Positions 46,624 to 58,165 of a stretch of 64,000 nt of DNA are shown piece after piece (the first letter of the stretch is position 1; each line of letters starts with the position of its first letter). The DNA comes from Terribium retamae (GTDB lineage Bacteria > Pseudomonadota > Alphaproteobacteria > Rhizobiales > Rhizobiaceae): the NCBI RefSeq assembly GCF_022347545.1, contig NZ_JAKREW010000001.1, positions 372,001 to 436,000 of the forward strand, written 5' to 3'. Both the position numbers and the translations under genes were made by a program. The notes under the pieces are model-generated. The model did not search any database and had not been told where the DNA came from. It saw only the letters and a list, made by a program, of their open reading frames with translations.

Positions 46624-48072
46624 ATGACCATACCTGACGCTTCACCCAATCTCTACAATGAGGATCTGGCGCCCGCCAAGGTCCGCAACTGGGGACCGTT
46701 TTCGATCTTCAACGTGTGGACATCGGACGTCCACAGCCTCTGGGGTTACTATCTGGCCGCCAGCCTGTTCCTGTTCTGCGGGGGCTTCCTCAACTTCATC
46801 ATCGCAATCGGCATCGGCTCTCTCATCATTTATGTCCTGATGAACATGGTCGGCTATGCCGGAGTGAAAACCGGCGTGCCTTACCCGGTGCTTGCCCGGG
46901 CCTCCTTCGGAATTTGGGGCGCCAATGTGCCCGCGCTCGTGCGCGCCATCGTCGCCTGTTTCTGGTACGGCGCGCAGACGGCCGCAGCTTCAGGCGCCAT
47001 CGTCGCGCTCCTGATCCGCAACGAGGGCATGCTGGCCTTTCACCAGAACAACCACATGCTTGGCCACTCGACACTGGAAGTGATCTGCTTCATCGTGATC
47101 TGGGCGCTGCAACTGCTTATTATCCAGAAGGGCATGGAAACAGTGCGCCGGTTCCAGGATTGGGCGGGACCTGCGGTTTGGGTGATGATGTTGATCCTGG
47201 CCGTCTATCTCTGTGTAAAATCAGGAAAATTCGCCTTCACCAGCGACATCCCGCTGGATGTCCTGCGTGAAAAGACCAAGGACGCCGGCATTCCGGGTGA
47301 TCCAGGCTCGTGGACGGCGCTGTTCGGCGTCGCAGCCATCTGGGTCACCTATTTCTCGGCGCTCTACCTGAATTTCTGCGACTTTGCGCGCTACGCGCCG
47401 AACAATGAAGCCCTGCGCAAAGGCAATATCTGGGGCCTTCCGGTCAATCTCATCCTGTTCTCACTGGTTGCCGGTGTCACGACGATCGCCGCCTACGATG
47501 TCTATGGCGAAGTGCTTCTGCACCCTGACCAGATTTCCGCCAAGTTCGACAGTTGGTTCCTGGCGTTGCTGGCGGCGCTGACTTTCGCCGTGGCGACACT
47601 CGGCATCAACGTAGTGGCGAATTTCGTCTCGCCGGCATTCGATTTCGCCAATGTTTTCCCGAAGCAGATCGACTTCAAGAAGGGCGGCTACATCGCCGCT
47701 TTGATTGCGCTTGTGCTCTACCCATTTGCACCATGGGAAGGCAGCGCAGCCTCTTTTGTCGGCGTCATCGGCGCCACCATGGGGCCGATCTTCGGTGTCA
47801 TGATGGTCGACTATTATCTGATCCGCAAAGGAGAAATTGACGTCGCCGCACTCTATCATGAAGATGGCGAATTCCGTTTCCAGGGCGGCTGGCATGTGAA
47901 TGCTTTCATCGCCGCCGGTATCGGCGCAATTTTCTCGTCGATCCTGCCCAATTTCACCAACTGGTTGCCAGCTTGGTGGGGGGTCTATGGCTGGTTCTTC
48001 GGCGTCGCGATCGCCGGTATCATCTACTATGTGTTGCGCTCAGCTTCCGTCCGTGTGCCGGCGAGGGCCTGA
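46624..48072 (+). CDS. NCS1-family nucleobase:cation symporter
   Basis: 482-aa inner-membrane transporter with about twelve helices. The N-terminal family motif is LYNEDLAPAKVRNWGPFSIF followed by NVWTSDVHSLWGYYLAASLF; later VLARASFGIWGANVPALVRA and FARYAPNNEALRKGNIWGLP are typical of NCS1 (cytosine, purine, allantoin, hydantoin or thiamine importers). The ligand cannot be assigned. A strong AGAGGGGA ribosome binding site precedes the ATG and a hairpin follows the stop. Confidence 0.93.
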   Translation: MTIPDASPNLYNEDLAPAKVRNWGPFSIFNVWTSDVHSLWGYYLAASLFLFCGGFLNFIIAIGIGSLIIYVLMNMVGYAGVKTGVPYPVLARASFGIWGANVPALVRAIVACFWYGAQTAAASGAIVALLIRNEGMLAFHQNNHMLGHSTLEVICFIVIWALQLLIIQKGMETVRRFQDWAGPAVWVMMLILAVYLCVKSGKFAFTSDIPLDVLREKTKDAGIPGDPGSWTALFGVAAIWVTYFSALYLNFCDFARYAPNNEALRKGNIWGLPVNLILFSLVAGVTTIAAYDVYGEVLLHPDQISAKFDSWFLALLAALTFAVATLGINVVANFVSPAFDFANVFPKQIDFKKGGYIAALIALVLYPFAPWEGSAASFVGVIGATMGPIFGVMMVDYYLIRKGEIDVAALYHEDGEFRFQGGWHVNAFIAAGIGAIFSSILPNFTNWLPAWWGVYGWFFGVAIAGIIYYVLRSASVRVPARA

Positions 48073-48083
48073 CGCAAGACAAT

Positions 48084-48120
48084 GAAGGGCGCGTTCTCAC
48101 GAATGCGCCCTTCCCCTTCC
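48084..48120 (+). terminator. Terminator after the NCS1 permease
   Basis: GAAGGGCGC-N12-GCGCCCTTC, a perfect 9-bp stem 12 bp after the stop, followed by a pyrimidine run (CCCTTCC). A moderate rho-independent terminator. Confidence 0.6.
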
Positions 48121-48162
48121 GCCTCTGTCGAAGTCGTTGCCCAGGACACAGTAGGTCTAAGC

Positions 48163-48699
48163 TCACGCAACCATTTCAGCCAACTTTCGCACAGTATTCC
48201 AGTTGCGCGAGGTGCCGACCCCTAGCCGCTTGTGGCCGACTGCGCCAAGAAGACGAGAGTTTGGCCTCTCTCTCGAAAAGACGATCCAGATATCGCCGTT
48301 CACCAGCGCGATCTTTTCATCTGGTGCCGCATGAGGCCTTAGCGTTTCGAGCGCAGCCTCCGGCACTGGCTGACGCATGACACGCACAGCAACCTGGTCC
48401 GCAGCCTGCGTGGACTCTTCGGGAAACGGATTGCTTGCGGCAAATGCCAACCACCCGGCCGCATCGCGCACGATGATGTCGACATGCCGGCCGAAGGCTT
48501 TGGGGAAAGCCGCTTCGAGCTGAGTTTCCAACTCGGCGACCGGTGTTTCGGGTGCGTCAAACACCAGATTGCCACTGGCCGCCAATGTGCGCGTGTTGAT
48601 GAATCCCAGAGCTTCCGCCATCGCCTTGAGATCGGCCATCACCACGCGACGCTGCGGCGTGAGCACGACGGAATAGAGCAGTGCGATATAGGTCCGCAC
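48163..48699 (-). CDS. DUF1697 domain protein
   Basis: 178-aa cytoplasmic protein matching DUF1697 over its full length: YIALLYSVVLTPQRRVVMAD, LKAMAEALGFINTRTLAASG, NLVFDAPETPVAELE and a C-terminal KRLGVGTSRNWNTVRKLAEM. Function unknown. Start is GTG at 48699, 9 bp after the pyrG stop, with AGGGCAGGGCA upstream, so it is likely read from the pyrG transcript. Confidence 0.88.
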   Translation of the reverse strand: MRTYIALLYSVVLTPQRRVVMADLKAMAEALGFINTRTLAASGNLVFDAPETPVAELETQLEAAFPKAFGRHVDIIVRDAAGWLAFAASNPFPEESTQAADQVAVRVMRQPVPEAALETLRPHAAPDEKIALVNGDIWIVFSRERPNSRLLGAVGHKRLGVGTSRNWNTVRKLAEMVA

Positions 48700-48708
48700 T
48701 GCCCTGCC

Positions 48709-50349
<1,641 letters not shown>

Positions 50350-50431
50350 TTAGCGCGGCCTGATCGATTCCGCCAGAGGAAAAACCGCCGCGCGTGGTTT
50401 TTCCGGGGAGTACTCACATGGCCGGGCCCGG

Positions 50432-50464
50432 CCAAAACAAAAGGGCCGGCTGGAGCCGGCCCTT
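50432..50464 (-). terminator. Rho-independent terminator after the L,D-transpeptidase gene
   Basis: On the minus strand AAGGGCCGGC-TCCA-GCCGGCCCTT followed by TTGTTTT, 21 bp after the stop at 50486. Stem perfect and GC-rich, T-tract present. Confidence 0.85.
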
Positions 50465-50485
50465 CCGCCATCTGTTCGCATCACG

Positions 50486-51610
50486 TTACAGGACGACGAC
50501 CTTGGTGCCCATCTTGACGCGATTGTAGAGTTCGATGACGTGATCGTTGATCATGCGGAAGCAGCCGTTGGACGAGCTGGTGCCGATCGTCTGAGGAGCG
50601 ATCGTGCCATGAATACGCAGGTGCGTATCCTTTTTCCCGTCATACAGATAGATGGCGCGCGCGCCGAGCGGGTTCATACCGCCGCCGGGCATGCCGTCCT
50701 TGTACTGGCCGTACTTCTTCGGCTCCCGTTCCTGCATGTCCTTGGTCGGGATCCAGCGCGGCCATTCCTGCTTATCGCCGACCGTCGTGCTACCCTTATA
50801 CTGCAAACCTTCCTTTCCGACCGCGATCGCATAACGGCGAGCGGTGGACCAGGATTCAACCAGATACAGACGACGTTCCGCCGTATTGATCACGATCGTG
50901 CCGGGTTCGTAGCCGGTGAAAGCCACCTCCTGTGGCTCATATTCCGGCTTCACCTTGAACGGCTTCTTCGCTGCCTTCTTCTCCATCACGGAGTCGAGCG
51001 CCCGGGTCTGCGGCAGCATCGACATGGAAGACGAGGAGGAGTTTCCGCCAAACAGACCGGCAAAAAGACCGGTGTTGTTGCGCGGGCGGGCTTCACCAGC
51101 GCGAGGTTCGCTGCGCAGCTCGCCGTTGTTGCCATTGACGACGACGTCTTCAACCTCGGCCGTCAGTGGTTCTTCGACCACGGCCGGTATTGGTTTGATC
51201 GGCTCCATCACCTCAAGCTTGGCCAGCTTCTTGGCCTGCTTGGCGGTTTCCACGGGCTCAGCCGACTGAACAAGCGGCTTCTGGCCCTTCTTGGTGAGGA
51301 ATTCCTGGCGTGCGGCTTCCGCCTTGGCCTTGGCGGCTTCGCGCATTGCCATCTTGCGGGCCTCGATGGCCTTTTCCTTTGCCAGTTCGCGTTCGATCTT
51401 GACCTGCTTTTCCAATTCCTGGATGCGAGCGAGATCAGCCTCCGTCGGCTTCTTTTTCTTCTTCAGCTGTTTCAGTTCGACTGCCGCGCTCTTGGTCCTG
51501 GCCGTGTCGGCCTTGGTTGCCTTCGGATTGGCTGGTGCCGCCGCATAGGCGGGCGCGCCAAGAGTGAACGCGGCGCAGAGGCCGGCGAGAATGAAGCTGC
51601 GAAGCCGCAT
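50486..51610 (-). CDS. L,D-transpeptidase (YkuD domain) with coiled-coil N-terminus
   Basis: 374-aa exported enzyme that makes 3-3 peptidoglycan cross-links or attaches outer-membrane proteins. Signal peptide about 1-23 (AFTLGAPAYAA); a long Lys/Glu/Ala-rich coiled coil (about 30-110) and a low-complexity linker; then the YkuD domain (about 235-374) from TIVINTAERRLYLVESW to the catalytic HGTIAPQTIGTSSSNGCFRM, with Cys in the SNGCFRM motif. A promoter is visible upstream at 51691-51720 and a terminator follows. Confidence 0.93.
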   Translation of the reverse strand: MRLRSFILAGLCAAFTLGAPAYAAAPANPKATKADTARTKSAAVELKQLKKKKKPTEADLARIQELEKQVKIERELAKEKAIEARKMAMREAAKAKAEAARQEFLTKKGQKPLVQSAEPVETAKQAKKLAKLEVMEPIKPIPAVVEEPLTAEVEDVVVNGNNGELRSEPRAGEARPRNNTGLFAGLFGGNSSSSSMSMLPQTRALDSVMEKKAAKKPFKVKPEYEPQEVAFTGYEPGTIVINTAERRLYLVESWSTARRYAIAVGKEGLQYKGSTTVGDKQEWPRWIPTKDMQEREPKKYGQYKDGMPGGGMNPLGARAIYLYDGKKDTHLRIHGTIAPQTIGTSSSNGCFRMINDHVIELYNRVKMGTKVVVL

Positions 51611-51690
51611 GGCGAAGTTCCGTTCAGAAGAATAGTGTTGCCCACGGCACCAGCGGACGCCCCCAAAGGCGCCCCAATTGCCGCAATTTC

Positions 51691-51720
51691 GCTATAATCG
51701 AACTGCGAGCACCCTCTCAA
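51691..51720 (-). promoter_or_regulatory. Candidate promoter of the L,D-transpeptidase gene
   Basis: On the minus strand TTGAGA (-35, 51715-51720) and TATAGC (-10, 51691-51696) with an 18-bp spacer, giving a leader of roughly 75 nt before the ATG at 51610. A good match for a housekeeping sigma promoter. Confidence 0.45.
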
Positions 51721-51885
51721 GCGCCTTGGGGAGCCGGGTAAGATCGAATCTTTGTGATCGAGCCGCATTTGCTGCGACTGTGTTCAAAGAACAACAGGTA
51801 ATAGTATTACTGTCCCGGCAACGCCGTTGCTTGCCGGTGACTGTTCACAAGCGACACAAAGTCGTCAGCGAGCAGCTAACCGTCA

Positions 51886-52161
51886 CTACAGGCGTTCTGT
51901 GAGCGTGATCGAAACGCTGTCTCCCGCTTGCTTGCCAATCGCCTGCAAAAGCTCAGCCTTGAGCGGCAGCTTATGGTTGCCATCGCCAAGCGCCATGAAG
52001 GAACTTCTGAATGCGACACCATCAACGCTGGCGCTAACCTTCACCAGACCTCTTGTACCGAAGAACTCCGCTGAGTGCGGCCATACCACATAGGTCCAGC
52101 CGCCACTGGCTGTGCTCTTCTGGATTTGCGCATCAAAGGACTTGTTGAGCATTTGTCCCAT
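51886..52161 (-). CDS. DUF1905 domain protein
   Basis: 91-aa protein matching DUF1905 along its length: [20 protein letters not shown], then [40 protein letters not shown] and GDSVSITL. Small beta-barrel family of unknown function. The start at 52161 has a very strong AGGAG site 8 bp ahead; the frame stays open to 52410, but that extension crosses the secG terminator. Confidence 0.85.
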   Translation of the reverse strand: MGQMLNKSFDAQIQKSTASGGWTYVVWPHSAEFFGTRGLVKVSASVDGVAFRSSFMALGDGNHKLPLKAELLQAIGKQAGDSVSITLTERL

Positions 52162-52376
52162 CGTTCGGCTCCTGATTGAACTCAAATCAAAGGACGCAGT
52201 GGGGGAGGCCATTTCGACATCAAGGATAGATTTTTCCGCAGGAATCCGCATCGAGGGTTGATCGCCTCGGGCCAATAACGGCCAGTTCGGCATTCCGCCG
52301 CTTCTGGCATAAGCGGGTCCCTTGGAAACTGCCGGGCCGGGCTGGATCTTCGGCTCCAGGTAGTCGCTGTCACAAA

Positions 52377-52406
52377 TGAAAAACGCCCGCCGGACGGCAG
52401 GCGTTC
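52377..52406 (-). terminator. Terminator after secG
   Basis: On the minus strand AACGCCTGCC-GTCC-GGCGGGCGTT followed by TTTCATTTG, about 27 bp after the secG stop. Between it and the DUF1905 start (52162-52376) I see no other gene or signal. Confidence 0.8.
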
Positions 52407-52431
52407 GCAAAGAGCTAAGTCGACCGCAGGT

Positions 52432-52926
52432 TTACTGGTTTGGAACCTGCGGCTGTGCCGGCTGCTGAGGCGCAGGAGCAGTCGTACCGTTTGCTGCCGG
52501 AGCGGTACCGTCGTTGGCGGGCGCAGGCGTACCGTTCTGGGCAGGAGCCGCGGATTGTGGCTTTGCCGCACCGTCATTTGACGGTGGGGTCTGGCTACCA
52601 GCCGGGGCAGCCGGTGTTACCTGGCCAGGAAGCTGGTCAAGGACGCCCTTGCCGCCGGTCTGCGACTGCGATGCCGGCGAACGATCAAGGAAATCGGTCG
52701 CACCCGGGCTGTAACGGGCGACGATCGACAGGATCAGCGAGGTGGCAAAAAACGCTGCTGCAAGAATCGCGGTAGCGCGGGTCAGCGCATTTGCCGCGCC
52801 ACGCGCCGTCATGAAGCCCGATCCGCCACCGATTCCGAGGCCACCACCTTCCGAACGCTGCAGAAGGACCACGCCGACAAGCGCGAGCACGATCATAAGG
52901 TGGATGACGATCAGGACGGTTTGCAT
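52432..52926 (-). CDS. secG: Preprotein translocase subunit SecG, with long C-terminal tail
   Basis: 164-aa translocon subunit. Two transmembrane helices (about 2-21 and 50-72) flank the conserved QRSEGGGLGIGGGSGFMTAR loop, the SecG signature. Residues about 80-164 form a disordered Ala/Pro/Gln/Asn-rich tail not present in E. coli SecG (110 aa); such tails are frequent in this bacterial order. It follows tpiA on the same strand. Confidence 0.95.
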   Translation of the reverse strand: MQTVLIVIHLMIVLALVGVVLLQRSEGGGLGIGGGSGFMTARGAANALTRATAILAAAFFATSLILSIVARYSPGATDFLDRSPASQSQTGGKGVLDQLPGQVTPAAPAGSQTPPSNDGAAKPQSAAPAQNGTPAPANDGTAPAANGTTAPAPQQPAQPQVPNQ

Positions 52927-53067
52927 TGTCTACCTTGGCAAAACTGGCACGGACACCAGTGGCGACCGGTGAACAGGTGGCGGCTCATACAATGCTTTCG
53001 TGGCATTTCCAAGCCCGGCACCCGAATATGGGGATCGGGGTTGCCTTTGCAACCGTCGGCCCAGGTC

Positions 53068-53835
53068 TCAGAGGCTGCGATAGGCTTCCGCGATGCCAAG
53101 GAAATCGGCCGCTTTCAGGCTGGCACCGCCGACCAGCGCGCCATCCACATTGGCCACGCCGAGCAGCTCGACCGCGTTGGATGGCTTGACCGAGCCGCCG
53201 TAGAGAATGCGAATCTTGCCTGCTTCTTCGGCTCCAAGCTTTTCGGCAAGCTTGGCCCGAATATGAGCATGCGCTTGCGCCACATCGGCGGCAGTCGGCG
53301 TCAGGCCGGTGCCGATCGCCCAAACCGGCTCATAGGCCAGCACCGCCGTGGCGGCCGACGCGCTCGCGGGCACGGAACCGGCAACCTGCTTTGACAGAAC
53401 GTCCAGCGTGGCGCCCTGCTCACGCTCCTGCCTTGTTTCACCAATGCAGATGATGGCGACCAAGCCGGCGCGCCAGGCCGCTTCCGCCTTGGCAAGAACC
53501 GTTGCGTCATCCTCTCCATGGTCGGTACGGCGCTCGGAATGGCCGACGATGACGTGGCTCGCACCGGCGTCCTTCAGCATCTCGGCGGAGATGTCGCCGG
53601 TATGGGCACCACTCTCCTTGGCATGACAGTCCTCTCCGCCAATCTTGACCGGCGTGCCGGCCACCGCCTCGGCGGCTCGCGACAGCAGCGTCGCAGGAAC
53701 ACAGACCAATGCTTCGGTCTCCGTGTCCAGACCACTCATGAAGCCTTGGCCGATCGAACGCAGTTCAGCCAGCGCGGCGCCGGTTCCGTTCATCTTCCAG
53801 TTGCCTGCCACGAGGGGACGTATTCCTGGCGTCAT
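53068..53835 (-). CDS. tpiA: Triosephosphate isomerase
   Basis: 255-aa glycolytic TIM barrel. Catalytic Lys14 in VAGNWKMNG, catalytic His in VIVGHSERR, catalytic Glu in [12 protein letters not shown], and the phosphate loop [10 protein letters not shown]. The start at 53835 ([11 protein letters not shown]) follows GGAG at a good distance; ATGs at 53841 and 53844 are nearby alternatives. Divergent from ppiD. Confidence 0.97.
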   Translation of the reverse strand: MTPGIRPLVAGNWKMNGTGAALAELRSIGQGFMSGLDTETEALVCVPATLLSRAAEAVAGTPVKIGGEDCHAKESGAHTGDISAEMLKDAGASHVIVGHSERRTDHGEDDATVLAKAEAAWRAGLVAIICIGETRQEREQGATLDVLSKQVAGSVPASASAATAVLAYEPVWAIGTGLTPTAADVAQAHAHIRAKLAEKLGAEEAGKIRILYGGSVKPSNAVELLGVANVDGALVGGASLKAADFLGIAEAYRSL

Positions 53836-53953
53836 TGTCATCATCTCCGGCCGGTTGTTGGTGGCCTTCCCTATCAAAAACAGCCCACAAAGCAATCGAC
53901 AGTGGGCTGGAAGGACGCTATTGCGCAGAGCTTACGTCAATACGGAAGTCATC

Positions 53954-55849
53954 ATGCTCTCTACATTGCGAAGCGCGGCGGGAACCTGGGTCGCGAAAAC
54001 CCTGCTCTCCCTCTTGGTGGTGAGCTTCGCCGTCTGGGGCATCTCCAGCCGTGTGATGGGCACGATCGCGGGACACCACAGCGTCCTGACCGTCGGCGGC
54101 ACTTCCGTCTCGGTGACCGAATACCGTCTCGCCTACGATCGCGAGCTCAACGTGATGTCGCAGCAGTTCGGCCAGCGATTGACGCGCGAGCAGGCCAAGG
54201 CGCTCGGCGTCGACAACCGCGTGCTTAGCCAGCTCGTCTCCGGCGCCGTGCTGGATGAGCAAGCACGAAAGCTCGGCCTCGGCCTTTCGGAGGACCGTAT
54301 CGCTGAACTCACCCGTGAGGATCCCGCATTCAAAGGAGATAACGGCCAGTTCGACCGCCGCATGTTCGACTACGTATTGCGGCAGATCAACATGCGGCCC
54401 GAAGACTATGTGAGGAATCGGGTTCAGGTGGCGACCCGCCAGCAGATCGTCGAAGCGGTCTCCGATGGCATGAAAGCACCTGACACCCTGCTCAAGGGCC
54501 TCGCGCTCTATCGCGGCGAGGATCGTACCATCGACTACATGGTTCTGCCCAAGTCGCTCGTGGAGCCGATCCCGGCGCCATCCGACGCCGATCTCAAGGC
54601 TTATTTCGAAACCAACAAGAAGAAATATGCCGCTCCGGAATACCGCAAGTTCTCCTATGTGCGCCTCGAACCCGAGGACATCATGGATCTTTCCGCGGTG
54701 ACCGAGCAGCAGATCAAGGATGACTACGAAAAGAACAAGGGGCGCTATACGACGCCGGAAATGCGAACCATCGAGCAGCTTGTCTTCAAGTCGCCGGAAG
54801 CGGCAACCGCAGCCTTTGATTCGCTGAAGAGCGGCGCCACTTTCGACAAGTTGGTCACTGCCGAAGGCAAGACCCAGCACGACACCTTGCTGGGCACCCT
54901 TGCCAAGGACAAGATTGCCGACAAGGCAGTGGCCGATGCGGCCTTCGCGCTCAACGCCAATGAAGTGAGTCCCGTCGTCAGGGGGGCTTTCGGCCCGGTG
55001 TTGCTGCGCGTCACGGAAATCAAGCCTGAAGTGGTGAAGCCGGTCGCCGAGGTGTCCGACCAGATTCGCAAGGAACTGGCGATCAACGAGGCGAGCCGCA
55101 TCCTTCTAGACACGCATGATTCCTATGAAGACGCCCGCGCCGGCGGTTCAACCATGGTGGAAGCTGCCGAAAAGCTGAAGCTCAAGGTCGTCACCGTCGA
55201 TGCGATCGATCGTACCGGTCAGCGGCCGGACGGCACCGTCGTGACCGGTCTGCCGGAATCGGTATCGCTGATCCGAGCCGTGTTCGAAGCCGAACAGGGC
55301 ATCGAGAACGAAGGACTGACCACCGCCGACAACGGCTACGTCTTTTATGAGTTGAACGGGATCACCCCGGCCCGCGACCGTACGCTGGATGAAGTGCGTC
55401 AGAAGGTGGTTGCGGACTGGACGGAGGCCGAGGCCGAGAAGCGCCTGAACGCCAGGGCCGAGGAGCTGGAGAAGCGTGTCAAGGCGGGAGCAACGCTCGA
55501 TACCGTCGCCGGTGAACTCAAGCTTGAAAAACAGACCAAGCGTGGGCTGAAGCGTGAGGCGGACGATGCCGATTTCGGCAAGGAAGGTACCGCGGCCGTC
55601 TTTGCCGTCACCGAAGGCGGTTCCGGCATCGTCTCCGCCCCCACTGGCACCGCCAAGATTCTGTTCAAGGTCGCAGAAGTGTTCGAACCGGCCGGGGCTG
55701 ACGCTTCGACGATTCCCGACGACGTGCAGAAGTCCTTCGCAGCCGGCATGTCAGACGACATGCTGGAAGAGCTGGTGGCGCAGCTGCAGAGCCAGTTCCG
55801 CGTCGAGGTCGACCAAGTCGCGATCCAGCAGGCGCAACAGGTCCAATGA
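53954..55849 (+). CDS. ppiD: Periplasmic peptidyl-prolyl isomerase PpiD-like
   Basis: 631-aa membrane-anchored folding factor. A short cytoplasmic start and one N-terminal helix (about 12-36, [20 protein letters not shown]) precede a SurA_N-like chaperone segment (about 50-230), a parvulin (PpiC) segment (about 265-380, [39 protein letters not shown]) and a C-terminal domain. Located as in other alphaproteobacteria just before trpDC. The start at 53954 has GGAAG upstream. It overlaps trpD by 4 bp. Confidence 0.92.
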   Translation: MLSTLRSAAGTWVAKTLLSLLVVSFAVWGISSRVMGTIAGHHSVLTVGGTSVSVTEYRLAYDRELNVMSQQFGQRLTREQAKALGVDNRVLSQLVSGAVLDEQARKLGLGLSEDRIAELTREDPAFKGDNGQFDRRMFDYVLRQINMRPEDYVRNRVQVATRQQIVEAVSDGMKAPDTLLKGLALYRGEDRTIDYMVLPKSLVEPIPAPSDADLKAYFETNKKKYAAPEYRKFSYVRLEPEDIMDLSAVTEQQIKDDYEKNKGRYTTPEMRTIEQLVFKSPEAATAAFDSLKSGATFDKLVTAEGKTQHDTLLGTLAKDKIADKAVADAAFALNANEVSPVVRGAFGPVLLRVTEIKPEVVKPVAEVSDQIRKELAINEASRILLDTHDSYEDARAGGSTMVEAAEKLKLKVVTVDAIDRTGQRPDGTVVTGLPESVSLIRAVFEAEQGIENEGLTTADNGYVFYELNGITPARDRTLDEVRQKVVADWTEAEAEKRLNARAEELEKRVKAGATLDTVAGELKLEKQTKRGLKREADDADFGKEGTAAVFAVTEGGSGIVSAPTGTAKILFKVAEVFEPAGADASTIPDDVQKSFAAGMSDDMLEELVAQLQSQFRVEVDQVAIQQAQQVQ

Positions 55850-56856
55850 GCGCGCTGAAACCACACATCGCCAAGGTCGCCGCCGGCAATACCCTTAGCT
55901 TCGAGGAGGCACGCGAAGCCTTCGACATCATCATGTCGGGCGATGCTACGCCCGGTCAGATCGGCGGTTTCCTGATGGCGTTGCGCGTACGGGGCGAAGC
56001 CGTCAGCGAAATCTCAGGTGCTGTCGCGACAATGCGCGACAAGATGCTGCGCGTCGAAGCCCCCGCGGGCGCGGTCGACATTGTTGGCACCGGCGGTGAT
56101 GGATCACACTCCCTGAATATCTCCACCGCCTCGGCCTTCGTCATCGCCGGCGCGGGTGTGCCTGTAGCCAAGCACGGCAATCGCGGCCTGTCCTCGCAAA
56201 CGGGATCGGCGGACGTCCTGATCGGGCTCGGCATCAAGATCGACCTATCGCCGGAAGCCATCGGCCGTTGCATCGCCAAGGCCGGTGTCGGCTTCATGTT
56301 TGCCCCCTCGCACCACCCGGCCATGAAACATGTCGGCCCGGTGCGCGGCGAACTCGGCACTCGTACCATTTTCAACTTGCTCGGCCCCCTCTCGAATCCG
56401 GCGGGCGTCGGGCGGCAGATGGTTGGCGTTTTCGCACCGGAATGGATCGTTCCTGTGGCTGAAGCGTTGAAGGCCCTGGGAGCCGATCATGCCTGGATTG
56501 CGCATGGTGACGGTTACGATGAAATTACCACAACCGGCGAGACGGATGTGGCGGAACTGGTCGGCGGCGCGATCCGCACTTTCAAGTTGACACCCGAGAT
56601 GGTCGGTTTGAAACGGCACACGAAGCAGGACCTGCGCGGCGGTGACGCCGACTACAACGCCGAAGCCTTGCGCAAGCTGCTTTCCGGCGCCACCGGCGCT
56701 TATCGCGACACCGTGCTGATGAATGCCGGCGCAGGCTTGGTCGTGGCAGGCAAGGCCGCGACGATTGAAGACGGCGTTGCACAGGCTGCGGCTTCAATTG
56801 ACAGCGGCAAGGCCAAGGCAGTGCTGGAAACGCTGGTCAAGGTCTCCAACGAGTAG
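55846..56856 (+). CDS. trpD: Anthranilate phosphoribosyltransferase
   Basis: 336-aa tryptophan pathway enzyme adding phosphoribose to anthranilate. PRPP/Mg site [20 protein letters not shown], then [40 protein letters not shown] and [13 protein letters not shown]. Full length. ATGA overlap with ppiD and 11 bp before trpC, so the run ppiD-trpD-trpC-moaC-moeA looks like one operon. trpE and trpG are not here. Confidence 0.97.
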   Translation: MSALKPHIAKVAAGNTLSFEEAREAFDIIMSGDATPGQIGGFLMALRVRGEAVSEISGAVATMRDKMLRVEAPAGAVDIVGTGGDGSHSLNISTASAFVIAGAGVPVAKHGNRGLSSQTGSADVLIGLGIKIDLSPEAIGRCIAKAGVGFMFAPSHHPAMKHVGPVRGELGTRTIFNLLGPLSNPAGVGRQMVGVFAPEWIVPVAEALKALGADHAWIAHGDGYDEITTTGETDVAELVGGAIRTFKLTPEMVGLKRHTKQDLRGGDADYNAEALRKLLSGATGAYRDTVLMNAGAGLVVAGKAATIEDGVAQAAASIDSGKAKAVLETLVKVSNE

Positions 56857-56867
56857 GAGCCCAGACT

Positions 56868-57680
56868 ATGGCTGATATCCTGCGCAAGATCGAAGCCTAT
56901 AAGCGCGAAGAGATCGCAGCCGCCAAAGCGCGACTGCCTTTGGCCGAGATCAAGGCACGCGCGGCGGAAGCCGACCGTCCGCGCGGCTTCCTGGCTGCTC
57001 TCGAAGCCAAACGCGCGAACCGCGCCTTCGCGCTGATCGCTGAGATCAAGAAGGCAAGCCCTTCGAAGGGGCTGATCCGTGCCGATTTCGATCCGCCCAT
57101 GCTGGCACAGGCCTATCAGGCAGGCGGCGCTGCCTGCCTTTCCGTTCTGACCGATTCGCCTTCCTTCCAAGGCGCGCCGGAGTACCTTACCGCAGCCCGC
57201 AAGGCTGTGCAGTTACCCGCACTCCGCAAGGACTTCCTGTTCGACCCTTATCAAGTCTACGAGGCGCGTGCCTGGGGTGCCGACGCCATTCTCATCATCA
57301 TGGCGAGCGTCGACGACCACCTGGCCTCCGAGCTCGAGGAGACCGCCTTTGCGCTCGGCATGGACGCACTGGTCGAAGTCCATGACGAGGAGGAGACGGA
57401 ACGCGCGCTGAAACTCAAGTCGCGTTTGCTCGGCATCAACAACCGAAATCTGCGTACCTTCGAAACCAAGCTCGAAACGTCCGAACGACTGGCTGCCATG
57501 GTGCCGCCCGACCGCTTGCTGGTCAGCGAAAGCGGCATATTCACCTATGACGATTGTCGCCGCATGGAGAAGAGCGGCATCGGCACCTTCCTCGTCGGCG
57601 AGAGCCTGATGCGACAGGCTGATGTCATCGCCGCGACCCGGACCCTGCTGGGCCTGGATACCAAGGCCGAGGTACTCTGA
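56868..57680 (+). CDS. trpC: Indole-3-glycerol phosphate synthase
   Basis: 270-aa TIM-barrel enzyme closing the indole ring. Motifs: [75 protein letters not shown] and [12 protein letters not shown]. Catalytic Lys/Glu residues are in place. Monofunctional (no trpF fusion). Its stop overlaps the moaC start by one base (TGATG). Confidence 0.98.
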   Translation: MADILRKIEAYKREEIAAAKARLPLAEIKARAAEADRPRGFLAALEAKRANRAFALIAEIKKASPSKGLIRADFDPPMLAQAYQAGGAACLSVLTDSPSFQGAPEYLTAARKAVQLPALRKDFLFDPYQVYEARAWGADAILIIMASVDDHLASELEETAFALGMDALVEVHDEEETERALKLKSRLLGINNRNLRTFETKLETSERLAAMVPPDRLLVSESGIFTYDDCRRMEKSGIGTFLVGESLMRQADVIAATRTLLGLDTKAEVL

Positions 57681-58165
57681 TGTCTGGAACCGCCCTCACC
57701 CATCTCGGTGCGCAGGGCGAAGCGCATATGGTCGATGTTGGCGAGAAAGCCGAAACGGTGCGCACGGCGGTAGCCGAAGGTATCGTCATGATGCAGGCAG
57801 AGACGCTCGTCATGATCCTCGACGGCAACGCAAAGAAGGGCGACGTGCTTGGTACCGCTCGCATCGCCGGCATCATGGCGGCCAAGAAGACGCACGAACT
57901 GATCCCGCTCTGCCATCCTCTGCTGCTCACCAAGGTTTCGGTGGACATCGAGCCTGATCACGCCCTGCCCGGCCTGAAGGTCACTGCGCTGGCCCGCGTT
58001 ACCGGCAAGACCGGCGTCGAGATGGAAGCGTTGACCGCCGCGTCTGTCGCATGCCTTACCATCTACGATATGGCAAAGGCGGTGGACCGCGCCATGACGA
58101 TTTCCGGCATCCGCTTGGTGGAAAAAACCGGTGGCAAGTCCGGAGACTACAGGGCGGAAACCTGA
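57680..58165 (+). CDS. moaC: Cyclic pyranopterin monophosphate synthase MoaC
   Basis: 161-aa molybdenum cofactor enzyme. Signatures: [56 protein letters not shown], and [20 protein letters not shown] followed by MAKAVDRAM. The catalytic Lys in the C-terminal [10 protein letters not shown] region is present. Coupled to trpC and moeA by one-base overlaps. Confidence 0.97.
   Translation: MSGTALTHLGAQGEAHMVDVGEKAETVRTAVAEGIVMMQAETLVMILDGNAKKGDVLGTARIAGIMAAKKTHELIPLCHPLLLTKVSVDIEPDHALPGLKVTALARVTGKTGVEMEALTAASVACLTIYDMAKAVDRAMTISGIRLVEKTGGKSGDYRAET

Noticed and set aside
51611..53067. tRNA gene sought around secG and tpiA, where some rhizobia have one
   Set aside because: No cloverleaf with T-loop and acceptor stem could be formed in 51611-51885, 52162-52431 or 52927-53067.
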